Source: CAYZJR01 sp964503045
GTDB lineage: Bacteria > Cyanobacteriota > Vampirovibrionia > Obscuribacterales > Obscuribacteraceae
Direction of reading: 5' to 3'
NCBI GenBank assembly: GCA_964503045.1
Contig: CAZCZI010000031.1
Location: 11,635 to 75,634 of the forward strand
Length of the DNA: 64,000 bases
Of the stretch, positions 1 to 8,900 are shown in pieces. Positions within the stretch are counted from its first letter, which is position 1; each line of letters begins with the position of its first letter. Below the pieces are notes generated by a model. That model saw nothing but the letters and a program-made list of their open reading frames with translations. It was not told the origin of the DNA and did not search any database. The translations under genes were made by a program, and so were the position numbers.

Positions 1-1644
1 CGCAACCAGTCCAAAGTCCATGTGCGCCAGCGCAAACACAATGGAGGTTACCACCATTGCCGGTATCACCGGCCAGCTTCTGCGCAACCAGGCATAAAAC
101 AGCCCTCTAAAGATTGCCTCTTCAAAAATGGGAGCCAAAATGCAGGCAGTAAGCATTGAAATGGAGATCGCGACGGTGCTTTGAGTTCCAAAAATAATAC
201 CCTCAGTGCCTGCACTCGATCCCTCAGGAAATCCAATCATTACTGCCGCCAAGCACAAAGTCGATGTCGAAGCCCAGTCGAGAGCACCCAAACCTAAACC
301 GATTCCTACCAAGCGTTTGGTCGAGAATGTAATTGTGCTCCAGCGCAGTTTGATCAATTGCAAGAATTCATCGTTATAGAGATTCCCGACCAGAAGTTGA
401 CTCCACCCAAGAAATGGTGTGAAGAACAATGCGTAAACCATCGCCATCTCCCACGCGGCCTTGATGGGATGCGTGTAGGCAAGCACTGCATCTGAACGAT
501 TAATTACATCTGTATCACCCCAGTATGAGTGAAACAACGAGACCAATAAGGCACCGGTGGCGGTGCTCAAGATTAGGCACACAACCCATCTAAGAACATG
601 TGCGCGAGAAGGAGCTTCCTTGAAGACTTCTTGCTGCTTGCGAAGTCGCTCATATCTTATTGCCGCTGCGGCGCTGACCGCAGCGAACAACGTGATGAGC
701 AAGGTGAAAGCCAAGTCTCTGGCATCTCGAATTGCGTCTTTGCGCATTTCATCATGCAGCTTCGTTGCTTTGGCGCCTTCGCCTGCCATGGACCATAGCC
801 GCGCTTTGAGCTTTTGCGCAAACACATTTTTGCAAGTGTTCGAGTTCAAAAACTGCACGTAATCGCTTGCGACTTTCTTGTCTATTGTCACTAATGAAGC
901 GGCACCGAGAATGTCTCTAAACTGCTTTGCCAAACGAGAATTGTCTTGGTCTTCGCTCGTCTGCGCCAGACGAGTAAGCGATGCCATTTGTTGATCGGCT
1001 TTTCCGGTGAGTTCAAGCGAAACAGCACCCCATGCCAATCTCAGGTGCGGGCAATCCGGTTTGCGGCGGCACTCGACTTCGAGATCGTGAGCTGTCGCCG
1101 ATAGAAGATTGTTTCTCAAAGCGCTCGGCTTTTGAGATGGTGCGTCATTTTTCGCCAGTCCATAATCGCAAAAGTTGACGAGGTCGAGGCGCAATTCGTT
1201 GGTTCCATCAAGCTCCCACGGCGTCACGTAACCGCGGGTCGTGTTGGTGTTCTTGTCCACCAACTCCACTTTCCTGACGTGGCATTCCTTGAGTTCTCTG
1301 CCGAGCGCCTCCACGCATTCATCAAGCTTTTCAAAATTCTTGCTCTGCACAAACACCTTGAGCGTGATGTCATGCATGTATCCGAAATCGCCATTGAGGT
1401 CTCTGCCTGTCGATGAGTCAAACAGTTTGATTGGCAACTTCGATCCTTGAAGAGGAAGGGCGTCGTTTTCGAAAAACTTGACCAAGCTCAGTCTGCGTTT
1501 GTCCATCTTTAGCCAGTTGGTTTCCTCAATCACTGGCTTGGCTTGAGACAGTTTGCTCCAATCGGCATAGGCGAGAGAGCCTGTATACCAGACTAGAACT
1601 GCGGCGATGATCCAAGTTACAAGTTTGAACAGAGGACCGAAACC
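1..1644 (-). CDS. CPBP-family intramembrane metalloprotease (Abi-like), 3' end outside window
   Basis: On the minus strand an open frame runs from a stop codon at 1645-1647 off the left edge. Its last visible part reads IFEEAIFRGLFYAWLRRSW followed by a segment ending FALAHMDFG. This is the EExxxR and later HxxxF/H pattern of CPBP (CAAX protease/bacteriocin-processing) membrane proteases. Upstream lie a soluble, probably periplasmic, region of roughly 250 residues with several Cys, then several hydrophobic segments. The start is unresolved. The first in-frame ATG is at 1506, but a hydrophobic stretch (about 1573-1630) that looks like a membrane anchor precedes it, so a non-ATG start or a sequence error is possible. 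Family assignment is fairly secure from the catalytic motif; the substrate is unknown. The C-terminus is missing because the window ends. Confidence 0.72.
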
Positions 1645-1777
1645 TCAGGCACAACTAAAGCTATAGACGTGGGCGATGTCATTTTTGCCGACAGTATCAT
1701 CATAAAACAAGATGTCAAGTGATGCTCGTTGATCAGGCATTACTTAATGTTCGGTGTCTCGGCTCAGTTGGCTACGG

Positions 1778-3148
1778 CTAATTGTTAGGTTTTGCCGGTT
1801 TTGAGTCCAGAGTCAAGGGCTTGGGGTCCAGATTTATGCCGCCGGGCGTCGGTTTGCGAGGTGCATTTTTGCTTGAATCTCCAGCGCTCTCGGTTGTAGG
1901 TGTATCTTCATCCAGAAGCTTGGCCAACTCCGACTTTATCCAGTTCATCGCGCTATCGCTGGAGCCAATAGCAAAGGAAATTCCAGAGACCAAAACCAGC
2001 AGCAATACGAGCGAGACTACCTGAACGATGGACTTTACCTTTATCTTCTTGCTTTTGCGCTTCTTCGGCGTAAACGCGGGCGGCGCCGTAGCAGCAGGCA
2101 TACGGTTGCGACTCACAGTCTTGTGTTTCCCGGAAACGGGCTCCCGATTTTTCGGTTTGCTCAGCTCCTGAGTCGTCGGACGCATCGCTGCTTCAAGGTC
2201 GCGTCTTATATGAATGGTCGACTGATAGCGATTCTCTGGGTTTTTTTCGAGCGCCTTCATTACTATCTCTTCCAGCCTTTGAGGAATGTTCAGGTCTGGA
2301 CGAACCTGAGAAAACGGCGGTGGTTGCTCTGAGATTTGCTTGGTCATGGTATCGACATAATTGATACCAAGGAATGGAACCTCTCCAGTCAACGCCTCAT
2401 ACATGACGATTCCCAGTGAGTAAACATCGGAGCGCGAATCGAGGTTGGAGCCCATGCACTGCTCGGGACTCATGTATACCGGGCTTCCCCAGACTTCTCC
2501 CATTCTCGTGAGGCGCTGCACTTCTTCTTTCAATTTGGCGATTCCGAAGTCGACAACCTTTACGTAGTCTTTCTGACCATCATGGTTTATGAGCATGATG
2601 TTGCCCGGTTTCAAATCGCGATGCACAAAGCCGTTCTTATGCGCGTGTCCGACTGCTCCGCAAACCTGCATGAAGATGTCTTTCATTCGCTCGGGTGATA
2701 GGTTTTTCTCTCGTTTGATCACGCGGTGCAAATCCACACCCGTGAGGTAGTCCATTACAAAATAAGGTTGTCCGCGCTTGGTTGTTTGATAATCGAATAC
2801 TCGGACAATATGTGGGTGATCGAGCAGTCTGAGGACTTCAGCCTCTCTTTGAAAACGTTTCACGGTGAGCTCGTCGTTGAGCCCCTGCATGCGCAAAGTC
2901 TTGATTGCTACGATCTGACCGGTTTGCAAAACCTTCGCCTTGTAGACGACACTCATTCCGCCTTTACCAAGCACGGACAAGACGTAGTACTTGTCTGCGA
3001 GTGTAGTGCCGACCAGAAGGTCTTTAGCGTTCTTTGGAATTTGGATGCGATAGCGAGGCAAACGCCCGGTAGACGCCATTTTTGTCGGCACCAACTCTAA
3101 AGAGCGGGCAATTCTATTTATCAGGTTGTCTTTGGACTTCGAGCTCAT
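1778..3148 (-). CDS. Ser/Thr protein kinase with C-terminal membrane anchor
   Basis: A 456-residue Hanks-type protein kinase. The glycine loop GKGGMSVVYK (about residues 61-70) is followed by the ATP-binding Lys in VAIKTL (about 83). The catalytic loop is HRDLKPGN, the magnesium motif DFGIAK, and the activation segment end GSPVYMSPEQ. All key residues of an active kinase are present. After the kinase domain come a basic linker, one transmembrane segment near residues 385-410 and a Pro/Thr/Asp-rich tail of about 45 residues, presumably outside the cytoplasmic membrane. No PASTA or TPR sensor is visible, so the signal sensed is unknown. It lies upstream of and in the same direction as the CPBP protease gene, and 110 bases downstream of the DUF445 gene start-to-stop direction. 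Function as a kinase is confident; targets are not inferable. Confidence 0.9.
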   Translation of the reverse strand: MSSKSKDNLINRIARSLELVPTKMASTGRLPRYRIQIPKNAKDLLVGTTLADKYYVLSVLGKGGMSVVYKAKVLQTGQIVAIKTLRMQGLNDELTVKRFQREAEVLRLLDHPHIVRVFDYQTTKRGQPYFVMDYLTGVDLHRVIKREKNLSPERMKDIFMQVCGAVGHAHKNGFVHRDLKPGNIMLINHDGQKDYVKVVDFGIAKLKEEVQRLTRMGEVWGSPVYMSPEQCMGSNLDSRSDVYSLGIVMYEALTGEVPFLGINYVDTMTKQISEQPPPFSQVRPDLNIPQRLEEIVMKALEKNPENRYQSTIHIRRDLEAAMRPTTQELSKPKNREPVSGKHKTVSRNRMPAATAPPAFTPKKRKSKKIKVKSIVQVVSLVLLLVLVSGISFAIGSSDSAMNWIKSELAKLLDEDTPTTESAGDSSKNAPRKPTPGGINLDPKPLTLDSKPAKPNN

Positions 3149-3259
3149 TACATAACTCGGCTATTTGAGAGCATCCACAAATATCCTCATACACCTTGCC
3201 CATAATTGCCACTCCGTAATCGAATGAAAACGCGGCGGCATGTCAAGTGTCGCGTGATC

Positions 3260-4543
3260 TTAGCCTTTTGGATAGGGGGCAAACAGGTTCACCAAGATTT
3301 GCAAAAGTCCGATTGCAGCGCCAATACCTGCTCCAAACCATTCGAGTGCTTTCAATTCTTGTTTGCAAACTCTCTTAACCAAAACCTCGAGTTGTTCTGA
3401 AGAGAACAAATCAATTTTGTGTGCGATAAGCGAATACATTCCCAACGCCGGTATGGCCACTTCCAACATTTCGCCGAGTTCGCGTTTCAAATACGAGTGT
3501 GCGAATGCTGTTAGATCGCGTTTGGCTCTGACTAACCATTCAGACGGTATCGACTCCACGTTGAATCTAATCACCGCGCTGCGCACCGTCGCCCTTGCTT
3601 CACCTTCGAGTTTGCGGCACGCGCTTATGAGTTCGTCTTTGTGACTAATCAAAAAGCTTTCCACGAAGCTGACAAGATTTTGTTTGAACTTTGCGATGCT
3701 CTGAAGCGGCATAGAACGCAGATCGAAGTTGGCGATTTGCACCGCGATTTGATCGCGAATGCCAAAACGTTTCATCAAATCTCCGATGATTTTGTGTGCT
3801 TCATCCGGTTCTTTCTCGAGAAAGTTTCTCCACTCGTAGCAAACTCTTTTCACTCCGATGATTCGCGCCAGAATGCGATACGGACCACCAGCGTGCGCAT
3901 TGATGGAGTCATCCAAGGCATTGATGTTTTGAGGGCTGAGAAGATTGATCAGATACGTGCGCACCTTTTCCGGAGTCAAAAAGGCTTCGATGATGCGCGC
4001 AGCAATTTCGTTTGCTTGATCGAGATTGATTCGCGCCGTCAATATCACTTGATCGAAAATCTTCTCTGTAATGTCTGCGATCTTGTGATCTTTGCCTTGT
4101 TCGAGCGAGTCGAGTGTAGAAGTGACAAGGTGTACAAGCAGTGTTGGACTGATTTCAGCGATATCGGAAGCGAGTCGGTGCAGTTTCGTCGTGTCGCGAA
4201 ACTCCTTCAACACCGAATCGACAAACATGTCGATGCTTTTGTAGATGTTTGCTTCAGTTACCAGAGTTTCCGCTTGAGCTTTGATATCAGCAGGTGTAAG
4301 CAGAGTCTCGGTAATTGTTGAGGCAACGGCCTGAGCCAGCTTGCTTCTGCGCTTGGGAAAAATGCCCGGAGTAAGCGGCAGTTGATAACCGAGCATCGTG
4401 ATTGGCTTGTAAGGATGAAACAGAAGCCAAATCGCGCACCACGTCGCCCCCCAGCCATGAACCGCATATAGAACCGGCGGAACGACAATGAACCAGAAGG
4501 TTAAGGTCGGGTTGGAGGTTATTGCCGTCCAGTGAGACTCCAT
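3260..4543 (-). CDS. DUF445 family membrane protein
   Basis: A 427-residue protein. The N-terminal hydrophobic segments are followed by a motif of the type FHPYKPITMLGYQLPLTPG and then PKRRSKLAQ, the signature of the DUF445 (YheB/YjiN-like) family. A long, mostly helical middle region follows, and the C-terminus (GAGIGAAIGLLQILVNLF) is another hydrophobic helix. Family members are membrane-bound with no firmly established biochemical role; some are linked to stress or envelope phenotypes. The ATG start at 4543 immediately precedes the first membrane helix. The gene shares orientation with the kinase gene downstream and is divergent from the TPR genes at 4.6 kb, with the region 4544-4638 between them probably carrying promoters for both sides. 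Confidence 0.85.
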   Translation of the reverse strand: MESHWTAITSNPTLTFWFIVVPPVLYAVHGWGATWCAIWLLFHPYKPITMLGYQLPLTPGIFPKRRSKLAQAVASTITETLLTPADIKAQAETLVTEANIYKSIDMFVDSVLKEFRDTTKLHRLASDIAEISPTLLVHLVTSTLDSLEQGKDHKIADITEKIFDQVILTARINLDQANEIAARIIEAFLTPEKVRTYLINLLSPQNINALDDSINAHAGGPYRILARIIGVKRVCYEWRNFLEKEPDEAHKIIGDLMKRFGIRDQIAVQIANFDLRSMPLQSIAKFKQNLVSFVESFLISHKDELISACRKLEGEARATVRSAVIRFNVESIPSEWLVRAKRDLTAFAHSYLKRELGEMLEVAIPALGMYSLIAHKIDLFSSEQLEVLVKRVCKQELKALEWFGAGIGAAIGLLQILVNLFAPYPKG

Positions 4544-4638
4544 GTAATGACTTCTTTCAATCTATCTAAATTAAGACTGGATTTATTCTATCCCAACCAT
4601 TGGATCGACGCGGGCATCAATCACCAGTTCCTCATATA

Positions 4639-5577
4639 ATGAGGGGCGTGCAATCATCCAAAATACGCTCCAGGCCTGTATATCTGTCAGCAATGCTTTC
4701 TGTTCAAATGCTTGCGGCATCTGTTTTTTGCCATGGGCAAGCGTTTGCTGCCACGGTGGATGTTGATACGCTCATTGAAAACGGGCGCCAGCTCATAAAA
4801 CAGAAGTCATACCACCAAGCGGTGACGGTTTTGAAACAAGCAGTCGCCGCCAACGGTGAAAATCCGTCGTCGCACTTGGAGTTAGCTAGAGCGCTGGCCT
4901 TGGTCTCTGACGAAAACCAGGCTCTATTGGAATATCTGGGTGCTATCTCACTGGCGAACGGCAATACTGACATTGTCGTGAAGGCTCGAACCGAGTTAGC
5001 CGAGATGTTCATACGGCAACACAACTGGGATGAAGCCGGCGGGCAGCTGAAGCAACTTGTGGAAATGAGACCGCAAGATCTTGCAGTGCGCGGGAATTAT
5101 GCAATTTGTTTGGAACAGTTGGGACTGCTGGATGCGGCAATAGAGCAGTTTAGAATCATCTGCCAGACCGACTCAAAGAGTCAGGTCTGCCACTACAACT
5201 TGGCAGGAGCATTGCTAGCGAAGCGGGATTTCCAGCAGGCTGCAAAGGAATTTCAAACTGTATTGAGCCTGAATCCTAAGAGTTCGATGGCGTATACAGG
5301 TCTTTCCAGATGCTATCTGGAGATGAACGATGCCAAATCAGCCGCTACTCTTGCATCACGTGCTGTAGAGTTGTGGGGTGAGAATCATTGGGCGCATATC
5401 GCGCTGGGTGACGCTCTCGACAGATTAGGCCGCAAAGGCGATGCAATCGAATCATATCGTTGCGCAATACAAATCAATCCGAAAGATCCTGCATGTCAGG
5501 CTGTTCTTTCCAATTTGCTTAAACAGAAAGTAGCTTCAACAGCACCATCATCAGCATCCATAAAATTTACGAGGTGA
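4639..5577 (+). CDS. Secreted TPR-repeat protein
   Basis: A TPR protein of about 312 residues from the ATG at 4639. A TTG at 4600 would add 13 residues, but the ATG places a basic stretch and a hydrophobic signal segment (LSAMLSVQMLAASVF, then AFA before the mature part) near the N-terminus. Successive 34-residue helical repeats follow, with typical Ala/Gly/Pro spacing such as NPKSSMAYTGLSRCYLEM and NPKDPACQ. TPR arrays are protein-binding scaffolds, and export suggests a periplasmic role. The gene overlaps the next TPR gene at GTGA (5574-5577), so the two are translationally coupled and may function together. The specific partner cannot be told from sequence. Confidence 0.85.
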   Translation: MRGVQSSKIRSRPVYLSAMLSVQMLAASVFCHGQAFAATVDVDTLIENGRQLIKQKSYHQAVTVLKQAVAANGENPSSHLELARALALVSDENQALLEYLGAISLANGNTDIVVKARTELAEMFIRQHNWDEAGGQLKQLVEMRPQDLAVRGNYAICLEQLGLLDAAIEQFRIICQTDSKSQVCHYNLAGALLAKRDFQQAAKEFQTVLSLNPKSSMAYTGLSRCYLEMNDAKSAATLASRAVELWGENHWAHIALGDALDRLGRKGDAIESYRCAIQINPKDPACQAVLSNLLKQKVASTAPSSASIKFTR

Positions 5578-6440
5578 AAAGAATGGGCAACAGTCGGCAA
5601 AGAAATCACAGGCAACTGCTCACGGCACTATCTGCGGCAATTGCATGTCTGACACCATGCCTCTTGTCCTCCACGGCATTGGCGGAATCGCAAGGATCGT
5701 CTCAGGATGAGGAAGATATACAAAATGCCATCATTAGATATAAAAGTGCGATCGAAGCGAACCCATCAAACCCAAAGACCAGAAAAAACTTAGGTCGTGC
5801 CTATTTGATGGCAGGAAATTTAGATGGTGCTCTTGAACAGTTTAAGCAAGCAATCAAACTTAACCCTGAAGATTCCGAAGCGCACATGGGTTTGGCGCGC
5901 ACGCTGATCAGAAAGGGTGATACGCCGAAGGCGACTCAATCTTTGAGAGATGCGGTCAAACTCGATCCCAATAACTCCGACTATCACTACAAACTCGGAC
6001 AGATGTTGATGCGCAATCCTGATCCGGCCGATGCAATATCGGAGTTTCGTCAAACTATCAAACTGACTCCCGATCATGCTGGTGCGCATAGAGATTTGGG
6101 TGCAGCGCTTGGAATGAAAGGCGATCTCGAGGGGCAAATCTTCGAAGAAAAGAAATCACTCGAGCTTTCACCGGACAACGCGCTTGCGCTCTACTACTTG
6201 GGAAACGCGTACGCTGCCTCAGGCAACGTCAAAGACGCTACGTCATCGCTTGTGAAGTGCATTGACATCGATCCGAAAAACGCTGATGCACACAGAATTC
6301 TGGCCGGTATTAAAGCAGCCGACGGTCAGTTTTCAGAAGCGCTCAAACTCGCAGAAACGGCAGTAGGGCTTGAGCCTGACAATAAGTCGCTCAAGACAAC
6401 GTTACAAAAAATACGTGCTGCCGCCGACAAGGCTAAGTAG
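5574..6440 (+). CDS. Secreted TPR-repeat protein
   Basis: A 288-residue TPR protein. It starts at the GTG overlapping the previous stop codon (a later ATG at 5583 is also possible). A signal peptide (LLTALSAAIACLTPCLLSSTALA) precedes at least six TPR units containing YKSAIEANPSNPKTRKNLG-like and FKQAIKLNPEDSEAHMGLA-like repeats, ending in basic residues. It is coupled to the upstream TPR gene. The role is likely as an extracytoplasmic scaffold, and no catalytic domain is seen. Confidence 0.86.
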   Translation: MKRMGNSRQRNHRQLLTALSAAIACLTPCLLSSTALAESQGSSQDEEDIQNAIIRYKSAIEANPSNPKTRKNLGRAYLMAGNLDGALEQFKQAIKLNPEDSEAHMGLARTLIRKGDTPKATQSLRDAVKLDPNNSDYHYKLGQMLMRNPDPADAISEFRQTIKLTPDHAGAHRDLGAALGMKGDLEGQIFEEKKSLELSPDNALALYYLGNAYAASGNVKDATSSLVKCIDIDPKNADAHRILAGIKAADGQFSEALKLAETAVGLEPDNKSLKTTLQKIRAAADKAK

Positions 6441-6772
6441 ACCAAGTAAAAATCTGTTGCGATTTTCTTATCTTGTCAACTATCTGCAATTGGCGCAGGC
6501 TCTGAAATCCGGAAGTCAAGTATGTGTGGTGTATATACGCTATTTATGGGCGAGTTTATGTCCTTTGATAAGCTTAACGACATAAGCTATCTAGTAACTT
6601 GCAAATACTATCGATACGCTCTAACATTTCCCAACTAAGGACGCCATGACCGGTTTAGTGATACGCAGTGCCCCGCGTTAGCTGACGGCGAAAGTCCAGC
6701 GATACAAGTACCAGTTCCGTTGGTTGTGTAACACAACTTCACTGAGCTGACATCAAACGAGGTTCCACTGTC
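6441..6772. other. Intergenic region upstream of ftsZ
   Basis: A 332-base non-coding stretch that must carry the ftsZ promoter and leader. I see no near-consensus -35/-10 pair. A short perfect inverted repeat lies at 6723-6737 (listed separately) and a weak GAGG sequence about 12 bases before the ftsZ start. Confidence 0.5.
6723..6737. promoter_or_regulatory. 7-base inverted repeat upstream of ftsZ (possible operator)
   Basis: GTTGTGT, a single central A, then ACACAAC: a perfect 7-base inverted repeat 36 bases before the ftsZ start codon. The spacing suits an operator or a small 5'-leader hairpin. Its function is inferred from position only. Confidence 0.3.
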
Positions 6773-7978
6773 GTGGTTGAGCGAACTGAGAAAGGCGACA
6801 AGGCAAAGGGTTTTGAACTGAAAGCCAACATCAAAGTGATTGGTGTCGGCGGCGCAGGTTCAAATGCGGTGAATCGAATGATCGCTGCTGGATTGAATGG
6901 CGTTGAGTTCTGGTCTTGCAACACTGATGCGCAAGCACTCGAACTTGCTGCTGCAAAAAACAGACTGCAAATCGGCGCCAAGCTGACACGCGGTCTCGGA
7001 GCCGGCGGAAATCCCAACGTCGGCACAAAAGCTGCCGAAGAGAGCCGCGAAGATATCGCCGTTGCTCTTCAAGGCGCAGACATGGTTTTCATCGCCGCCG
7101 GTATGGGTGGTGGCACCGGTACTGGTGCGGCACCAATCGTCGCCGAAGTAGCGAAAGAACTCGGCGCATTGACCGTCGGTGTCGTCTCTCGTCCATTCAT
7201 GTTTGAAGGAAAACGCAGAGCCAATCAAGCGGAAAATGGCATTCAAGAAATTCGCTCGCGTGTCGACACGCTGATCGTAATTCCCAACCAACGGTTGCTC
7301 GAAGTCGTCGATCACCGTGCATCGATGCAAGAAGCATTTGTTGAAGCAGACAAAGTGCTCATGCAAGGTGTGCAAGGTATCTCCGATATCATCACCGTTC
7401 CTGGTTTGATCAACGTCGACTTCGCCGATGTCAAAGCAGTCATGCAAACGGCAGGTTCTGCATTGATGGGCGTGGGCCGCGCCACCGGCGAAGGCAGAGC
7501 TGTCGAAGCCGCACGCAATGCGATCAACAGCCCGTTGCTCGAAACATCAATCGATGGCGCCTCCGGTGTTATCTTCTGCGTCACCGGCGGACCAGACCTT
7601 ACATTGCATGAGGTTCAAGAAGCTGCAAACGTTATCTACTCTGCAGTCTCTGATGAAGCCAACATCATATTCGGTGCCGTGCTCGACGATCGTCTCCATG
7701 GCGAAGTGTTGATCACTGTCATCGCAACCGGTTTCGATATGTTGCTGCAAGCGCAATCGCAAAATCAATATGCTGCAACTGCAGGCAAAGCGCAAAGACA
7801 ACCGCAACACGTGCAAACTCCACCTCCTCAGCGCGTGACTCAAGAGCGTGTTTTGCAACAAGCGCCGGCACAACAAGTGGTGCAGCAGCAACAACAACAA
7901 AATAACGACATGAAGAAAATCGCTTCAGATATTCTCGATATTCCAGCATTCCTGAAGGATAGAAATCCGAAAGCATAA
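6773..7978 (+). CDS. ftsZ: Cell division protein FtsZ
   Basis: A 401-residue tubulin-like GTPase that polymerises into the cytokinetic Z ring. The N-terminal KVIGVGGAGSNAVNRMI and the tubulin signature GGGTGTGAAP (about residues 107-116) bind GTP. The T7 catalytic loop region (VDFADVKAVM) is present. A Gln-rich variable linker (a run of QQ near residues 355-380) precedes the conserved C-terminal peptide DIPAFLKDRNPKA, which docks FtsA/SepF-like partners. The start codon is GTG at 6773. Unlike in many bacteria, no mur/ddl/ftsQA genes adjoin it; the gene is solitary and followed by a strong intrinsic terminator. Length is normal for the family. Confidence 0.98.
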   Translation: MVERTEKGDKAKGFELKANIKVIGVGGAGSNAVNRMIAAGLNGVEFWSCNTDAQALELAAAKNRLQIGAKLTRGLGAGGNPNVGTKAAEESREDIAVALQGADMVFIAAGMGGGTGTGAAPIVAEVAKELGALTVGVVSRPFMFEGKRRANQAENGIQEIRSRVDTLIVIPNQRLLEVVDHRASMQEAFVEADKVLMQGVQGISDIITVPGLINVDFADVKAVMQTAGSALMGVGRATGEGRAVEAARNAINSPLLETSIDGASGVIFCVTGGPDLTLHEVQEAANVIYSAVSDEANIIFGAVLDDRLHGEVLITVIATGFDMLLQAQSQNQYAATAGKAQRQPQHVQTPPPQRVTQERVLQQAPAQQVVQQQQQQNNDMKKIASDILDIPAFLKDRNPKA

Positions 7979-8017
7979 TTGCTGAACTATCGAATCACGA
8001 TCGTTATTGATGAATTG

Positions 8018-8048
8018 AACGCCGGTCTTTTTTGAGATCGGCGTTTTT
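8018..8048 (+). terminator. Intrinsic terminator of ftsZ
   Basis: Arms AACGCCGGTC (8018-8027) and GATCGGCGTT (8036-8045) pair over 10 bases with one G-U. The loop is T-rich, and the 3' arm runs into TTTTT. It lies 40 bases after the ftsZ stop. Confidence 0.85.
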
Positions 8049-8093
8049 ACGTAGTAACGTCGCGCGGAGTTCTTTTTTTGCGCCGCGCAAGCG

Positions 8094-8245
8094 TTCTTCA
8101 GGTCGCGGCCTTCTTCAGGTCGCGGCGTTCTTCGGTTTGCACGGCGTTTATCGGGTCAATCGATGCACGACGTTCTTCTGGTCAATCGATGCACGGTTCT
8201 TCGGGTCAATCGATGCACGACGTCCGCCTGGAAGTCCGCCTGGAA
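8094..8245. repeat. Mosaic of short tandem direct repeats
   Basis: Three families sit side by side. TTCTTCAGGTCGCGGC occurs at 8094-8109 and 8111-8126. GGTCAATCGATGCACG occurs at 8154-8169, 8180-8195 and 8204-8219. GTCCGCCTGGAA occurs at 8222-8233 and 8234-8245. They fill the space between the ftsZ terminator and the end of the proline-rich gene. The structure suggests slippage-generated non-coding DNA or a protein-binding array. No coding function is supported. Confidence 0.75.
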
Positions 8246-8254
8246 GCCTGCAAA

Positions 8255-8776
8255 CTACATCGGGCTCGGCGGCTTGATTGGTGGCATCGGGTCGATCGGC
8301 GGGATGGGGGTGATCGGTGGATCCGGCTGAATCGGCGGATCCGGAATTATCGGCGGGATAGGAACTATTGGCGGCAATGGTGCGTTCGGCGTGTCCGGTG
8401 TCTCGGGCGTATCAGGAGTATCAGGAGTATCAGGTGTTTTTGGTGTTCCCGGAGTCTTCGGTGAATCAGGCGTTTTTGGAGAATCAGGAGTCTTCGGTGT
8501 TTCCGGAGTTTTCGGTGCTTTGTCCGGAGACGGAGGTGGGGAAGGTTGAGGCTCGGGTGACGGTGCAGGCACAGGGGAGTGCGCTATGAACGGATTTTGG
8601 CTTGGCAGTTTTTCTTCAATTACATTGGTCGCTGATACCGCCGGTAGTGCGACTCCGACAGACACACCAAGCGCCGTGGAAGCTGCGCAAAAACACCCAA
8701 TAAATGCCGAGGCCGACGTTATGGTCACTGCATGAATTACTGTTTGAATTCGTTTTGTTTCCGCGTGCACGCTCAC
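8255..8776 (-). CDS. Proline-rich repeat protein with N-terminal hydrophobic segment
   Basis: About 173 residues. A hydrophobic N-terminal region (AFIGCFCAASTALGVSVGVAL) resembles a signal or anchor. The second half is low-complexity: PKTP, PDTP and PETP units repeated about twelve times, then PPI-x-PxPPI units, ending PPSPM. Such tails usually form extended, wall- or envelope-spanning rods (compare TonB-like Pro linkers), but no TonB C-terminal domain is present. GTG codons at 8776 and 8770 are both possible starts; the strong GGAAGGAA ribosome site suits the one at 8770 better. Function is unknown. The repeats could expand or shrink between strains. Confidence 0.65.
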   Translation of the reverse strand: MSVHAETKRIQTVIHAVTITSASAFIGCFCAASTALGVSVGVALPAVSATNVIEEKLPSQNPFIAHSPVPAPSPEPQPSPPPSPDKAPKTPETPKTPDSPKTPDSPKTPGTPKTPDTPDTPDTPETPDTPNAPLPPIVPIPPIIPDPPIQPDPPITPIPPIDPMPPIKPPSPM

Positions 8777-8900
8777 TTCCTTCCAAATTTGCGATCCAGG
8801 ACGCCAAGCGAGATCGCTTGATTATATAGGACGATCCCTTAGCCGGTGCGATAAGATCTCAAAGCAAGTTTTAGTTAATACGAGGCTCATAGTTAGATCG

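Noticed and set aside
3363..4321. Long plus-strand frames opposite the DUF445 gene
   Set aside because: They are antisense shadows; the minus-strand frame has clear family motifs.
6860..7976. Several minus-strand frames across ftsZ
   Set aside because: Antisense to a definite gene; no ribosome sites or protein-like composition.
8094..8245. CRISPR-like repeats after ftsZ
   Set aside because: Repeat units are only 12-17 bases and of three different types, with spacers of 1-10 bases.
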